Origin: Chromatiales bacterium
GTDB lineage: Bacteria; Pseudomonadota; Gammaproteobacteria; Steroidobacterales; GCA-2729495
DNA length: 61,220 bases
NCBI GenBank assembly: GCA_016789885.1
Contig: JAEUPZ010000017.1
Span: 1 to 61,220 of the forward strand
Direction: 5' to 3'
Shown: piece after piece, positions 47,257 to 55,248 of the stretch
How positions within the stretch are numbered: the stretch's first letter is position 1
How the letters are laid out: each line of letters begins with the position of its first letter
Made by a program: the position numbers and the translations under genes
Notes under the pieces: model-generated
Seen by the model: only the letters and a program-made list of their open reading frames with translations
Databases searched by the model: none
Told to the model about the DNA's origin: nothing

Positions 47257-47748
47257 TCAGGCGCGGGCGAGGGCCTCCGCCAGCACCGCCGCGCCGACGG
47301 GCGACGCGGGCTCGAGCCGGGCGAGGCGCCCGGCGCCGCTGACCTCGAGTCGGACCTCCAGGTCAGCGGCCGGGAGCCGGCCCGCCGCCTGCTCCGGCCA
47401 CTCCACCAGGGCGATGGCGCCCGCCGCGAGCGCATCGGCGAGGCCGAGGTCATCGAGCTCGGCCGGGTCGCGCAGCCGGTACAGGTCCACGTGCAGCACG
47501 GTGGCACCGGCCAGCCCGTAGGGCTCGACGAGGGTATAGGTGGGGCTCGGCACGCGCCCCCGGTGGCCGAGGCCCGCCAGCACGCCCCGGGCCAGCTCGG
47601 TCTTGCCGGCCCCCAGGTCGCCGCGGAGCCACAGCATGAAGCTGCGCGGCGCCTGCGAAGCCACGGCCGCCCCCAGGACCTGACCCAGCGCCCGGGTTGC
47701 GTCCGGGTCGGGCAGCGGTCGGGTCACGGCCGTACCGGGTTGACCCAT
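47257..47748 (-). CDS. tsaE: tRNA threonylcarbamoyladenosine synthesis ATPase TsaE
   Basis: TsaE helps TsaBD make the t6A modification at A37 of ANN-decoding tRNAs. The 163-residue protein has the P-loop GDLGAGKT (43-50), SPTYTLVEPY and HVDLYRLRDPAELDDLG, then VEWPEQA. ATG 47748 overlaps nnr by 25 bp and has GGGGAG 9 nt upstream. A GTG at 47727 that overlaps the nnr stop (GTGA) is the alternative and would remove seven residues. Confidence 0.95.
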   Translation of the reverse strand: MGQPGTAVTRPLPDPDATRALGQVLGAAVASQAPRSFMLWLRGDLGAGKTELARGVLAGLGHRGRVPSPTYTLVEPYGLAGATVLHVDLYRLRDPAELDDLGLADALAAGAIALVEWPEQAAGRLPAADLEVRLEVSGAGRLARLEPASPVGAAVLAEALARA

Positions 47749-49211
47749 TTCCGGAGGCTCCCCAGCAGGTCACCGGCCAGCAGGCCCCGGGCGCCACCCT
47801 CGGCGGCATCGTCGCCGGCGGCCGCGTGGACGAAGGCGGCCGTCGCGGCGATCCCGAGGGGATCCTGCGGGAACTGCGCCAGCAGGCCCGCCGTCAGGCC
47901 GGTCAGCACATCGCCCATGCCGGCGGTCGCCATGCCGGGATTGCCGCGGTCGATGAGCCACGCCGCCCCTGCCCCGCCGGCCACCAGCGTGCCGCGCCCC
48001 TTGAGCACCACGGTGCCGCCGTAGCGGTCCGCGAGGGCATGGACGGCCCCGAGCCGGTCGCGCTGGATGTCGGCCGTCGTCGCACCCAGCAGGCGCGCCG
48101 CCTCGCCCGGATGGGGCGTCAGGATCCAGTCCTGCCGCTGCCGGTTGGTGCCGGCGACCAGATTCAACGCGTCGGCGTCGACGACGACGGGCTTGCCAGC
48201 CGCCAGCACCCGTTCGAGAACGGCGCGGGCCCAGTCGTCCTGGCCCAGCCCCGGGCCCACGGCGAGTACCGAGGCCCGGGCGAGCCCGGCGTCGAGGTCC
48301 GCCGGGTCGGCAACGGCGAGCGTCATCAGCTCGGGCCGGGCGGCGGTCACGAACGGAGCGCTCGCCGGGCGCGTAGCCACGGTGACGAGGCCGGCGCCGG
48401 CCCGCAGCGAGGCTTCGCCGGCGAGCCGGGCGGCGCCACTGAAGCCGGTGTTGCCGCCCACCACGAGTACGTGGCCGAAGAGCCCCTTGTGGGCCGACGC
48501 CCGGCGGGGCGGGAGGCGCCCGGACAGGTCCTCCGGACCGAAGCGCCGTAGCACCGGCGGCACGCCGGAATAGACGTCCACCGGCACGTCGAGATCGGCG
48601 AGCAGCACCTCGCCGCAGTGGTCGGGACCGGCGCCGAGGAAGAGGCCGGTCTTGAGCGCGACGAAGGTGACCGTGAGCCGCGCCTCGACGGCAGCGCCGA
48701 GCACGGCGCCGGTCCCGGCATCGAGTCCGCTCGGCACGTCGACGGCCACCACGGGCGCGTGGCCGGCATTGAGGCGGTCGATGGCCTCGCGCCAGGCGCC
48801 GGTCACCGGGCGCGTGAGGCCCGTGCCCAGCAGCGCGTCGATCACGAGGTCGGCCGGCGGCAGCGTCCCGGACCAGGGACGCGACGTACCGCCGGCAGCG
48901 ACGAACTCCGCGCAGGCGGTGGCCGCGTCGCCGGCCAGCGTGCCGGGCTCCGCCAGCGTCACCACCTCGACCGCGAGGCCCACCTCGCGCGCGAGCCGCG
49001 CAATCACGAACCCGTCGCCGGCGTTGTTGCCGGCCCCGCAGAGCACCAGCAGGCGCGTTGCCCCGGGCCAGCGCTGGCGGACGGCGGCGAGGGTTGCCGC
49101 CCCGGCGCGGCACATCAGCACGTAGCCCGGGATGCCGTACTCCCGGATCGCCGTCTGGTCGAAGGCCCGGACGACCCCGGGGGAATAAACGAAGTTGGCG
49201 CGGGCTGGCAT
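47724..49211 (-). CDS. nnr: bifunctional NAD(P)H-hydrate repair enzyme (epimerase/dehydratase)
   Basis: Nnr repairs damaged, hydrated NAD(P)H. The 495-residue protein fuses an N-terminal epimerase domain (LLVLCGAGNNAGDGFVIARLA, IDALLGTGLTRP) with a C-terminal ADP-dependent dehydratase of ribokinase type (KGLFGHVLVVGGNTGFSGAA, DADALN, LTPHPGEAARLL, GMGDVLTG). A perfect TATAAT ends 7 nt before ATG 49211, so the message is probably leaderless. It diverges from queG with only 18 bp between start codons. Confidence 0.96.
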   Translation of the reverse strand: MPARANFVYSPGVVRAFDQTAIREYGIPGYVLMCRAGAATLAAVRQRWPGATRLLVLCGAGNNAGDGFVIARLAREVGLAVEVVTLAEPGTLAGDAATACAEFVAAGGTSRPWSGTLPPADLVIDALLGTGLTRPVTGAWREAIDRLNAGHAPVVAVDVPSGLDAGTGAVLGAAVEARLTVTFVALKTGLFLGAGPDHCGEVLLADLDVPVDVYSGVPPVLRRFGPEDLSGRLPPRRASAHKGLFGHVLVVGGNTGFSGAARLAGEASLRAGAGLVTVATRPASAPFVTAARPELMTLAVADPADLDAGLARASVLAVGPGLGQDDWARAVLERVLAAGKPVVVDADALNLVAGTNRQRQDWILTPHPGEAARLLGATTADIQRDRLGAVHALADRYGGTVVLKGRGTLVAGGAGAAWLIDRGNPGMATAGMGDVLTGLTAGLLAQFPQDPLGIAATAAFVHAAAGDDAAEGGARGLLAGDLLGSLRKWVNPVRP

Positions 49212-49217
49212 GGCGGC

Positions 49218-49226
49218 GATTATAGG
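49218..49226. promoter_or_regulatory. shared divergent -10 region of nnr and queG
   Basis: On the minus strand TATAAT (49224-49219) ends 7 nt before the nnr ATG. On the plus strand GATTAT (49218-49223) or TATAGG (49221-49226) ends 6 or 3 nt before the queG GTG. The two -10 elements therefore use the same base pairs, and both transcripts would start on or next to their start codons. Confidence 0.5.
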
Positions 49227-49229
49227 GCC

Positions 49230-50303
49230 GTGACCGATACCGACCTGCCCGAGCCCGCCCGTCTCGTTGCCCGGCTGCGCCAGTGGGGTGCCGAACTGGG
49301 CTTCCAGCAGGTTGGCGTTGCCGGCGTCGATCTGGCCGAAGCCGAGGCCCGCCTCGATGCGTGGCTCGCCGCGGGCTACCACGGCGAGATGCACTGGCTG
49401 GCGGCCCACGGCCGCAAGCGGTCACGCCCGGCCGAACTGCTGCCCGGGACGCTGCGGGTCATCTGCGCACGGTTCGACTACTGGCCCGCCGACGCCGCCC
49501 CGGCCGTGCCGCTGCTCGACACGCCGGATCGTGGCTACATCGCCCGCTACACACTGGGCCGCGACTACCACCGCGTCCTGCGGCACCGCCTGAAGGTGCT
49601 GGCGGCGCGCCTCGCCGCCGTCGCGGGTCCGGCCGGCTACCGCGTCTTCGTCGACAGCGCCCCGGTCCTCGAGAAGCCGCTGGCGGAGGCCGCGGGCCTC
49701 GGCTGGGTCGGCAAGCACACGAACCTGATCAACGCGGCCGCCGGCTCCTGGTTCCTGCTCGGCGAGATCTACACGACGCTGCCGCTGCCCGTCGACGCGC
49801 CGGCCACGGACCACTGCGGCACGTGCACGCGCTGCATCGACGTCTGCCCCACCGGCGCCATCGTCGCCCCCTACGTCCTCGATGCGCGGCGCTGCATCGC
49901 CTACCTGACCATCGAGCTGAAGGGACCGATCCCGGTGGAGTTGCGGCCGCTCATCGGCAACCGGGTCTTCGGCTGCGACGACTGCCAGCTGTTCTGCCCG
50001 TGGAACAAGTTCGCCACGGCCACCGGCTGTGCCGACTTCAGCCCGCGGCACGGCCTCGACGCGCCGGCGCTGGGCGAACTGTTCGCCTGGGACGAGGCCG
50101 AGTGGGCACAACGCACCGAAGGCAGCGCAATCCGCCGCGCCGGCTATGAAGGCTGGCTGCGCAACCTGGCGGTGGCGCTGGGGAATGCACCGGCCGGCGA
50201 CCCGGCCGCCGTCGCGGCGCTGCGGTCGCGGGCCGGCGACGCGTCGTCACTGGTCAGCGAGCACGTGGCCTGGGCGCTGGCGCGCCACGGCGCTTCCGGC
50301 TAG
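49230..50303 (+). CDS. queG: epoxyqueuosine reductase QueG
   Basis: QueG makes queuosine in tRNA from epoxyqueuosine with cobalamin and Fe-S clusters. The 357-residue protein has FVDSAPVLEKPLAEAAGLGW (cofactor region) and two 4Fe-4S motifs, CGTCTRCIDVCPTGAI and CDDCQLFCPWN. The GTG start is only 18 bp from the divergent nnr ATG. The frame is open upstream, but only across nnr. The stop codon shares a CTAG with the stop of convergent panC. Confidence 0.95.
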   Translation: MTDTDLPEPARLVARLRQWGAELGFQQVGVAGVDLAEAEARLDAWLAAGYHGEMHWLAAHGRKRSRPAELLPGTLRVICARFDYWPADAAPAVPLLDTPDRGYIARYTLGRDYHRVLRHRLKVLAARLAAVAGPAGYRVFVDSAPVLEKPLAEAAGLGWVGKHTNLINAAAGSWFLLGEIYTTLPLPVDAPATDHCGTCTRCIDVCPTGAIVAPYVLDARRCIAYLTIELKGPIPVELRPLIGNRVFGCDDCQLFCPWNKFATATGCADFSPRHGLDAPALGELFAWDEAEWAQRTEGSAIRRAGYEGWLRNLAVALGNAPAGDPAAVAALRSRAGDASSLVSEHVAWALARHGASG

Positions 50304-51157
50304 GCGACGAGGTCCGGCAGCAGGACGTTGTCGATGAGCCGCGCGCGCCCGAGGGCCGCAGCGGCGAGCACCACGAGGCCCGCCTCGCCGGCCGATGGCT
50401 CGACGAGGCCGCCGATGGACCGTATGGCCACGTAGTCGGGGCGGAACCCGGCGGCCGCGAGCCGCGCCATGCCCTCGGCCTCGAGGACGGCGAAGTCCCG
50501 GCGGCCCGCCTTCAGGTCCGCGGCGCAGGCAGCGAGCGTGGCCTGCAGCTGCGGGGCAACGCTGCGCTCGGCCGCCGTCAGGTACTGGTTGCGGGAGCTC
50601 AGGGCCAGTCCGTCCGGCTCGCGCACGGTCGGCGCCCCGATGATCCGCACGCGGAAATGCAGGTCGGCCACCATCCGCCGGATGACGGCGAGCTGCTGGA
50701 AGTCCTTCTCGCCGAAGATGGCCACGTCGGGACTGGTCATGTGGAAGAGCCGGGCCACCACCGAGGTGACGCCGGCGAAGTGGCCGGGGCGATGGGCGCC
50801 GCAGAGGATCGTCGACAGGCCCGGCACCTCGACCCGCGTCGCGCCGGCGGTGCCGGCCGGGTACACCTCGTCGACCGCCGGCATGAAGAGCAAGTCAGCA
50901 CCCGTCGCGGCGAGGAGGCCCGCGTCCGGGGCCGGTGTGCGCGGATAGGCGTCGAAGTCCTCGTTCGGGCCGAACTGCGTGGGGTTGACGAACACCGTGA
51001 CCACGGTGCGCCGGGCGTGCTGCCGGGCCAGCGCCACCAGGCTCAGGTGGCCGCGATGCAGGTTGCCCATGGTAGGCACGAGGGCCACGGGCTCCCCGGC
51101 GCGGTGCCAGGTGTCGAGCCGCGCGCGCAACGCGGCCAGCTGGGTGATCGTCTCCAC
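50300..51157 (-). CDS. panC: pantothenate synthetase PanC
   Basis: PanC joins pantoate and beta-alanine to make pantothenate, using ATP. The 285-residue protein has PTMGNLHRGHLSLV (the HxGH nucleotide-binding motif), FGEKDFQQLAVIRRM and LALSSRNQYL (KMSKS-like). The GTG start has no good ribosome site, but VETITQLAALR fits the family start. It follows panB by 15 bp. There is no panD in the window. Confidence 0.96.
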   Translation of the reverse strand: METITQLAALRARLDTWHRAGEPVALVPTMGNLHRGHLSLVALARQHARRTVVTVFVNPTQFGPNEDFDAYPRTPAPDAGLLAATGADLLFMPAVDEVYPAGTAGATRVEVPGLSTILCGAHRPGHFAGVTSVVARLFHMTSPDVAIFGEKDFQQLAVIRRMVADLHFRVRIIGAPTVREPDGLALSSRNQYLTAAERSVAPQLQATLAACAADLKAGRRDFAVLEAEGMARLAAAGFRPDYVAIRSIGGLVEPSAGEAGLVVLAAAALGRARLIDNVLLPDLVA

Positions 51158-51172
51158 GAACGCGCGCTGCCG

Positions 51173-52003
51173 CTACGAGAAGCAGTGCTCGGGCGCCGGG
51201 TACGACCGGTCCTTCACCGCCGCCACGTAGCGCGCACAGGCTTCGAGCGGCGAGTCGGTGCCGGCCATGAAATTGCGCACGAAGCGCGGCATCCGCCCCT
51301 GCGTGATGCCGAGGATGTCGTAGAGCACGAGGATCTGGCCGTCGACGGCGGGCCCTGCGCCGATGCCGATGACCGGCACCGACACTGCGCCGCGCACCGC
51401 CGCGCCGAGCTCGTTCGGCACGCACTCGAGCAGCACGATGTCGGCGCCCGCCTGCTCGAGCGCCACCGCATCCTCGAGCATGCGCTCGGCCTGGGCCTGC
51501 TCGCGGCCCTGCACGCGGAAGCCGCCGAGCTTGTGCACCGACTGCGGGCGCAGCCCCAGGTGGGCACACACCGGGATGTCGTGCGCGGCCAGGTGCTCGA
51601 CGATCTTCACCTGGCCTGCGCCACCCTCGAGCTTCACCATCATGGCGGCGCCCTCCTGCATCAGGCGCACGGCGTTGTCGAGGGCCTGGCCGGGATTGGT
51701 GTAGCTCATGAAGGGCATGTCGGCGACGAGGAAGGCCCGCCCGAGGCCACGCCGCACGCTGCGCGAGTGGTAGATGATGTCGTTGACGGTGACCGGCACC
51801 GTGGTGTCGTGGCCCTGGATCACCATGCCGAGGGAGTCGCCGACCAGCACGAGGTCGGTGCCGGCCTGGTCGACCAGCTGGGCGTAGCTGGCGTCGTAGG
51901 CCGTCAGGCAGGCGATGGGCTCGCCCCGCTCCTTCATGGACCGGAGCGTGGCCACGTTGACCGGGTTGCGGGACGCGTCACGCTGTTGCAGCTGGGTGTA
52001 CAT
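51173..52003 (-). CDS. panB: 3-methyl-2-oxobutanoate hydroxymethyltransferase PanB
   Basis: PanB makes ketopantoate, the first step of pantothenate synthesis. The 276-residue protein has ACLTAYDASYAQLVDQAG, VGDSLGMVIQGHDTT, metal-binding VKLEGG and VIGIGAGPAVDGQILV. ATG 52003 is chosen because the family core begins soon after (NVATLRSMKERGE). The longer open frame upstream lies in the kinase gene. It lies 4 bp after that gene. Confidence 0.96.
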   Translation of the reverse strand: MYTQLQQRDASRNPVNVATLRSMKERGEPIACLTAYDASYAQLVDQAGTDLVLVGDSLGMVIQGHDTTVPVTVNDIIYHSRSVRRGLGRAFLVADMPFMSYTNPGQALDNAVRLMQEGAAMMVKLEGGAGQVKIVEHLAAHDIPVCAHLGLRPQSVHKLGGFRVQGREQAQAERMLEDAVALEQAGADIVLLECVPNELGAAVRGAVSVPVIGIGAGPAVDGQILVLYDILGITQGRMPRFVRNFMAGTDSPLEACARYVAAVKDRSYPAPEHCFS

Positions 52004-52007
52004 GGGG

Positions 52008-52655
52008 TCAGGCCAGGGCCGAAGCCAGCGGGTTGAAGAAATGCCGGCCGCTGCGGGTGCGGTCGATCTCGGCGAGCAGCAACTGGTAGTGGTCCTCATT
52101 ATGGACGGGGTCGAGGACGGCTGCATTCACGACGAGCAGTGGCGACGCCTGCCAGGCGTGGAAGAACCGCGCGTAGGCATCGGTGAGCCGCTCCAGGTAG
52201 CGCCGCCCCATCTGCTGCTCGTAGCCGATGCCCCGTCGGGCGACCCGGGACAGCAGCGTGTCCACCGGCGCCTGCAGGTAGACCACGAGGTCGGGGGGCG
52301 GCGCCTCGATAGCCAGCGAAGCGGCCACCCGGTCGTAGAGGTCGAGCTCGTGCCGGTCCAGCGTGAGCTCGGCGAAGAGCCGGTCCTTGTCCATGACGAA
52401 GTCGGCGACGCGCACGTCGGCGAACATGTCGGCCTGGCGCAGCTCCTCGAGCTGGCGCGCCCGCTGGAACAGGAAGAAGAGCTGCACCGGCAGGGCTGTC
52501 CCGCGGGGGTCGGCGTAGAAGCGCTCGAGGAACGGGTTCTCGTCGGCACGCTCGAGCAGCAGCTCGCCTTTCAGCGAGTCGGCGAGCCGCCGCGCGAGGC
52601 TCGTCTTGCCGACGCCAATGGGGCCCTCGATGGCGATGTAGCGCGCAGCGGCCAT
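52008..52655 (-). CDS. deoxynucleoside kinase-family protein
   Basis: This 215-residue protein belongs to the deoxynucleoside/deoxyguanosine kinase family. P-loop GPIGVGKTS (11-19), then LLERADENPFLERFYAD, FVMDKDRLFAELTLD (DR motif) and RGIGYEQQMGRRYLERL (lid arginines). It would phosphorylate a deoxynucleoside for salvage. The exact nucleoside is not readable. A gene of this type between folK and panB is a common arrangement in gammaproteobacteria. It lies 34 bp after folK. Confidence 0.9.
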   Translation of the reverse strand: MAAARYIAIEGPIGVGKTSLARRLADSLKGELLLERADENPFLERFYADPRGTALPVQLFFLFQRARQLEELRQADMFADVRVADFVMDKDRLFAELTLDRHELDLYDRVAASLAIEAPPPDLVVYLQAPVDTLLSRVARRGIGYEQQMGRRYLERLTDAYARFFHAWQASPLLVVNAAVLDPVHNEDHYQLLLAEIDRTRSGRHFFNPLASALA

Positions 52656-52689
52656 GGGTGCCTCGGTCTCGTCGTCCAGTCCGGGCCCG

Positions 52690-53214
52690 TCAGGACCGGT
52701 CGGCCACCGGGTACAGCGGGCCGTGGCCCGCGACACCGCGCACCAGTGCCGCGACGGGCCCGAGACCCGGCAGCCACAGGCCGGGGGCGATTTCGTGGAG
52801 GGGCAACAATACAAAATTGCGCCGGGCGACGCCCGGGTGGGGCACCATGAGTCCCGGTTCGGCCACGGTGCGCTCGCCGTAGGCCAGCAGGTCGAGGTCG
52901 AGCGTGCGGGGCCCCCAGTGGGTCGCGGGATCACGCCGGCGCCCCTGGGACGTTTCGATGGCGAGGAGCCCGGCCAGCAGGGCCGGCGCCTCGAGGCGCG
53001 TCAGCAGGCCCGCGACGGCGTTGACGAACTCGGGCTGGTCAGAGTGGTCGAGCGGCGGGTTGCGGTAGAGGCGCGAGGCCACGACCAACCGCGTCCCGGG
53101 CAGTGCGCCGAGCGCCACGATGGCCCTGCGTACCTGGCCCACGGGATCGTCCAGGTTGCTGCCGATGCCGATGTAGGCCGGGATCCAGCGATTTCCGGCC
53201 GGTGGAGCAGCCAT
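52690..53214 (-). CDS. folK: HPPK: 2-amino-4-hydroxy-6-hydroxymethyldihydropteridine diphosphokinase
   Basis: FolK transfers pyrophosphate from ATP to the pterin in folate synthesis. The 174-residue protein has YIGIGSNLDDPVGQVRRA, YRNPPLDHSDQPEFVNAV and the catalytic WGPRTLDLDLLAYG with two magnesium-binding aspartates, then VPHPGVARRNFVLLPL. ATG 53214 follows pcnB by 13 bp. The pcnB-folK order is the same as in E. coli. Confidence 0.96.
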   Translation of the reverse strand: MAAPPAGNRWIPAYIGIGSNLDDPVGQVRRAIVALGALPGTRLVVASRLYRNPPLDHSDQPEFVNAVAGLLTRLEAPALLAGLLAIETSQGRRRDPATHWGPRTLDLDLLAYGERTVAEPGLMVPHPGVARRNFVLLPLHEIAPGLWLPGLGPVAALVRGVAGHGPLYPVADRS

Positions 53215-53227
53215 GGCCGTCGCGCCG

Positions 53228-54625
53228 TCAGGTCGCCGGCGCGGGCTCGGGTGCACGGCGGCCGGAGCGTCCCCGGGACCGCGACCGCCGCCGCCGGCGG
53301 CGTGGCGGCGGACCCTCGCCGTTGCCGGAGGCCTCGGCGTCGCCTTCGGCCGCGCCCTCCGGAGCGGCCGGCTCATGGCCGGACGCAGCGGGGCCACCAA
53401 CGTTCTGGATGTCGGTCCAGAAGCGGATCGCGGCGGGATCGGCCTCGCCGAGCACGTCGCGCAGCAGGTACAGGTCGAAGGCCGCCCGGAAGCGGCGGTG
53501 CTGGAGCGTGACCTGCACGCGGCGGCCCTGGCGGCGCCCGAAGCGCGGCTGCAGGTGGAACATCTCGCGCATCGGGATCGAAAAGCGCTTGGGCAGGGCG
53601 ACACGCCGGACCTGGGCCGTCGTCACCTCGAACCCGGCCTGGACCAGGGCTGGCATCTCGGCGAGCCCCTCGGCGGCCAGTTCCCGCGCCCGCTCCGTCA
53701 CCGGTCCCCAGAGGAACACGCCGAACAGGAACATCGGCGTCACGGGCATGCCGGCCGCCACGCGTGAATCGGTGTTCGCCAGCGCCTGCTCGATGAAGGC
53801 GCGGCGCCGGCCGGCGGCATCGTCGGCCGCGAGCCAGGCGCCCGTGGCGGGGAACAGGTGCTCGAAGAGGCCGTGGGCCTGCAGGCGCCGGAAGCTCTCC
53901 AGCGCATGACCGGTTTCGAAGACCTTGAGGAACTCGTCGAAGAGCCGCGCTGACGGGACGGCGTCGAGCAGTGGCGCCAGCTTCGGTATGGCGGCGGCCG
54001 TGGCCGCGTCGATCTCGAGATCGAGCTTTGCCGCCAGGCGCGCGGCGCGGACCATGCGCACCGGATCCTCGCGGAAGCGCGTCTCGGGGTCGCCGATCAG
54101 CCGCAGGCGGCGGGCCGCGATGTCGGCCATGCCGTCGACGTAGTCCATGATCGAGAAGTCGGCGATGTTGTAGTAAAGGGCGTTGATCGTGAAGTCACGC
54201 CGCCAGGCGTCCTCCTCGATGCTGCCGTAGGCATTGTCCTTGATGATGCGGCCGGACTCGTCGAGGACGTGGCGGTCCTCGCTCTCGAGGTCCTCGCCCC
54301 CCACCCCGCGGAAGGTCGCCACCTCGATGATCTCGTCGCGGAAGCGCACGTGGGCCAGCCGGAAGCGGCGGCCGATGAGCTGGCAGTTGCCGAACAGCTC
54401 GCGCACCTGCTCGGGACTGGCGTCGGTGGCCACGTCGAAGTCCTTCGGAATGCGGCCTAGCAGCAGGTCGCGGACACCACCGCCGACGATGCAGGCCTGG
54501 AAGCCCGCATCCTTGAGGCGGTAGAGCACCTTGACGGCGTTGCGGGAGATGTCCGCGCGGGAGATGCTGTGCTCGGCGCGCGGGATGACCCGGGGACCGA
54601 TGCCGAGGTCGACAGGGCTCGTCAA
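53228..54625 (-). CDS. pcnB: poly(A) polymerase PcnB, TTG start
   Basis: PcnB adds poly(A) tails that speed RNA decay. The protein has IVGGGVRDLLLGRIPKDFDV (metal-binding Asp62 and Asp64), the RRDFTINALYYN motif and a C-terminal arginine-rich tail ([16 protein letters not shown]) that should bind RNA. TTG 54625 is the only start codon near the family N terminus and gives 465 residues, equal to the E. coli length. The frame is open up to an ATG at 54733, but that lies upstream of the -10 and inside the tRNA-Glu promoter region. Confidence 0.93.
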   Translation of the reverse strand: MTSPVDLGIGPRVIPRAEHSISRADISRNAVKVLYRLKDAGFQACIVGGGVRDLLLGRIPKDFDVATDASPEQVRELFGNCQLIGRRFRLAHVRFRDEIIEVATFRGVGGEDLESEDRHVLDESGRIIKDNAYGSIEEDAWRRDFTINALYYNIADFSIMDYVDGMADIAARRLRLIGDPETRFREDPVRMVRAARLAAKLDLEIDAATAAAIPKLAPLLDAVPSARLFDEFLKVFETGHALESFRRLQAHGLFEHLFPATGAWLAADDAAGRRRAFIEQALANTDSRVAAGMPVTPMFLFGVFLWGPVTERARELAAEGLAEMPALVQAGFEVTTAQVRRVALPKRFSIPMREMFHLQPRFGRRQGRRVQVTLQHRRFRAAFDLYLLRDVLGEADPAAIRFWTDIQNVGGPAASGHEPAAPEGAAEGDAEASGNGEGPPPRRRRRRSRSRGRSGRRAPEPAPAT

Positions 54626-54684
54626 GGGACCCCCGCGTTGCGGGCGGGGCCACCGCGGGGGACCGCGTGACCTGCAGGATGCGC

Positions 54685-54713
54685 TTGTGGGTTTTTCATC
54701 GCTCTCTATAATA
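54685..54713. promoter_or_regulatory. tRNA-Glu promoter sharing its -10 with pcnB
   Basis: On the plus strand TTGTGG (54685-54690), a 16-bp spacer and a perfect TATAAT (54707-54712) should start tRNA-Glu transcription near 54719. The 7-mer TATAATA (54707-54713) read on the minus strand gives TATTAT (54713-54708), a -10 for pcnB with a leader of about 75 nt. No good minus-strand -35 is seen. Confidence 0.6.
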
Positions 54714-54746
54714 GCAGCCCCGCATGGCACCATGCGGTTCCGCCGA

Positions 54747-54822
54747 GCTCCCTTCGTCTAGCGGTCCAGGACGCGGCCCTCTCAAGGCTGAAACATGGGT
54801 TCGATTCCCATAGGGAGCGCCA
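54747..54822 (+). tRNA. tRNA-Glu (anticodon CTC)
   Basis: The 76-nt cloverleaf has GCTCCCT/AGGGAGC as acceptor stem, anticodon stem CGGCC/GGCTG with loop CTCTCAA (anticodon at 54781-54783), GGTTCGATTCC in the T arm and an encoded CCA (54820-54822). It aligns closely with E. coli tRNA-Glu but has anticodon CTC, reading GAG. The RDD gene start lies in its T arm. Confidence 0.98.
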
Positions 54823-55247
54823 CGGCGCCCTTCACGGGCGCCGGCGTCGGGCGGCGGCTCGCGGCGCTGGTCTACGACGCGCTGCTCCTCGCCGCCATCT
54901 GGATGATGCTGACCCTCGCGCTGGTTCTCGTGCGCGGCGAACCCATCCCGGCGGGCAACCTGCCCCACCAGCTCCTGCTGGCCGCCAGTGGCGCGGCCTT
55001 CTTCATCGGCTTCTGGATGCGCGGCGGCCAGACGCTGGGCATGCGGGCCTGGCGCCTGCGGGTCGAACGGCAGTCCGGCGCGCCCCTCGACCTGCCCACG
55101 GCGGCGCTGCGCTTCGCCGTCGGCCTCGCCTCGGCAGCGACGCTCGGCGCAGGGCTGCTCTGGCTGTGGATCGACCGCGACCGGCTGACCTGGCACGATC
55201 GCGCCGCCGGGACCCGGGTCGTCGTGCTGCCGAAACCCGGACGCTGA
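54795..55247 (+). CDS. RDD-family membrane protein that starts inside tRNA-Glu
   Basis: The 150-residue RDD protein has three membrane helices (about 24-46, 60-76 and 105-125), the RR of GVGRRLAALVYDALLL and RDRLTWHDRAAGTRVV near the end. RDD proteins often transport ions or small molecules. The function here is unknown. The family N terminus (GVGRRLA) needs a start before 54850, and the only ATG, GTG or TTG in frame is at 54795, in the tRNA T arm, with AAGG 7 nt upstream. The first residues MGSIPIGSA would then be read from tRNA sequence. Its stop (TGA) and the lptG stop lie one base apart in the palindrome CGCTGACTCAGCG. Confidence 0.82.
   Translation: MGSIPIGSATAPFTGAGVGRRLAALVYDALLLAAIWMMLTLALVLVRGEPIPAGNLPHQLLLAASGAAFFIGFWMRGGQTLGMRAWRLRVERQSGAPLDLPTAALRFAVGLASAATLGAGLLWLWIDRDRLTWHDRAAGTRVVVLPKPGR
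54823..54843 (+). terminator. hairpin directly after tRNA-Glu, inside the RDD gene
   Basis: CGGCGCCC (54823-54830) and GGGCGCCG (54836-54843) form a perfect 8-bp stem with a TTCAC loop, beginning at the base after the tRNA CCA. It could be the tRNA terminator or a processing signal. No T run follows, and the RDD frame reads through it, so some transcripts must pass. Confidence 0.4.
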
Positions 55248-55248
55248 C

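Noticed and set aside
54625..54733. Start of pcnB at ATG 54733
   Set aside because: That start lies upstream of the AT-rich promoter element and would add residues not seen in the family. TTG 54625 gives the E. coli length.
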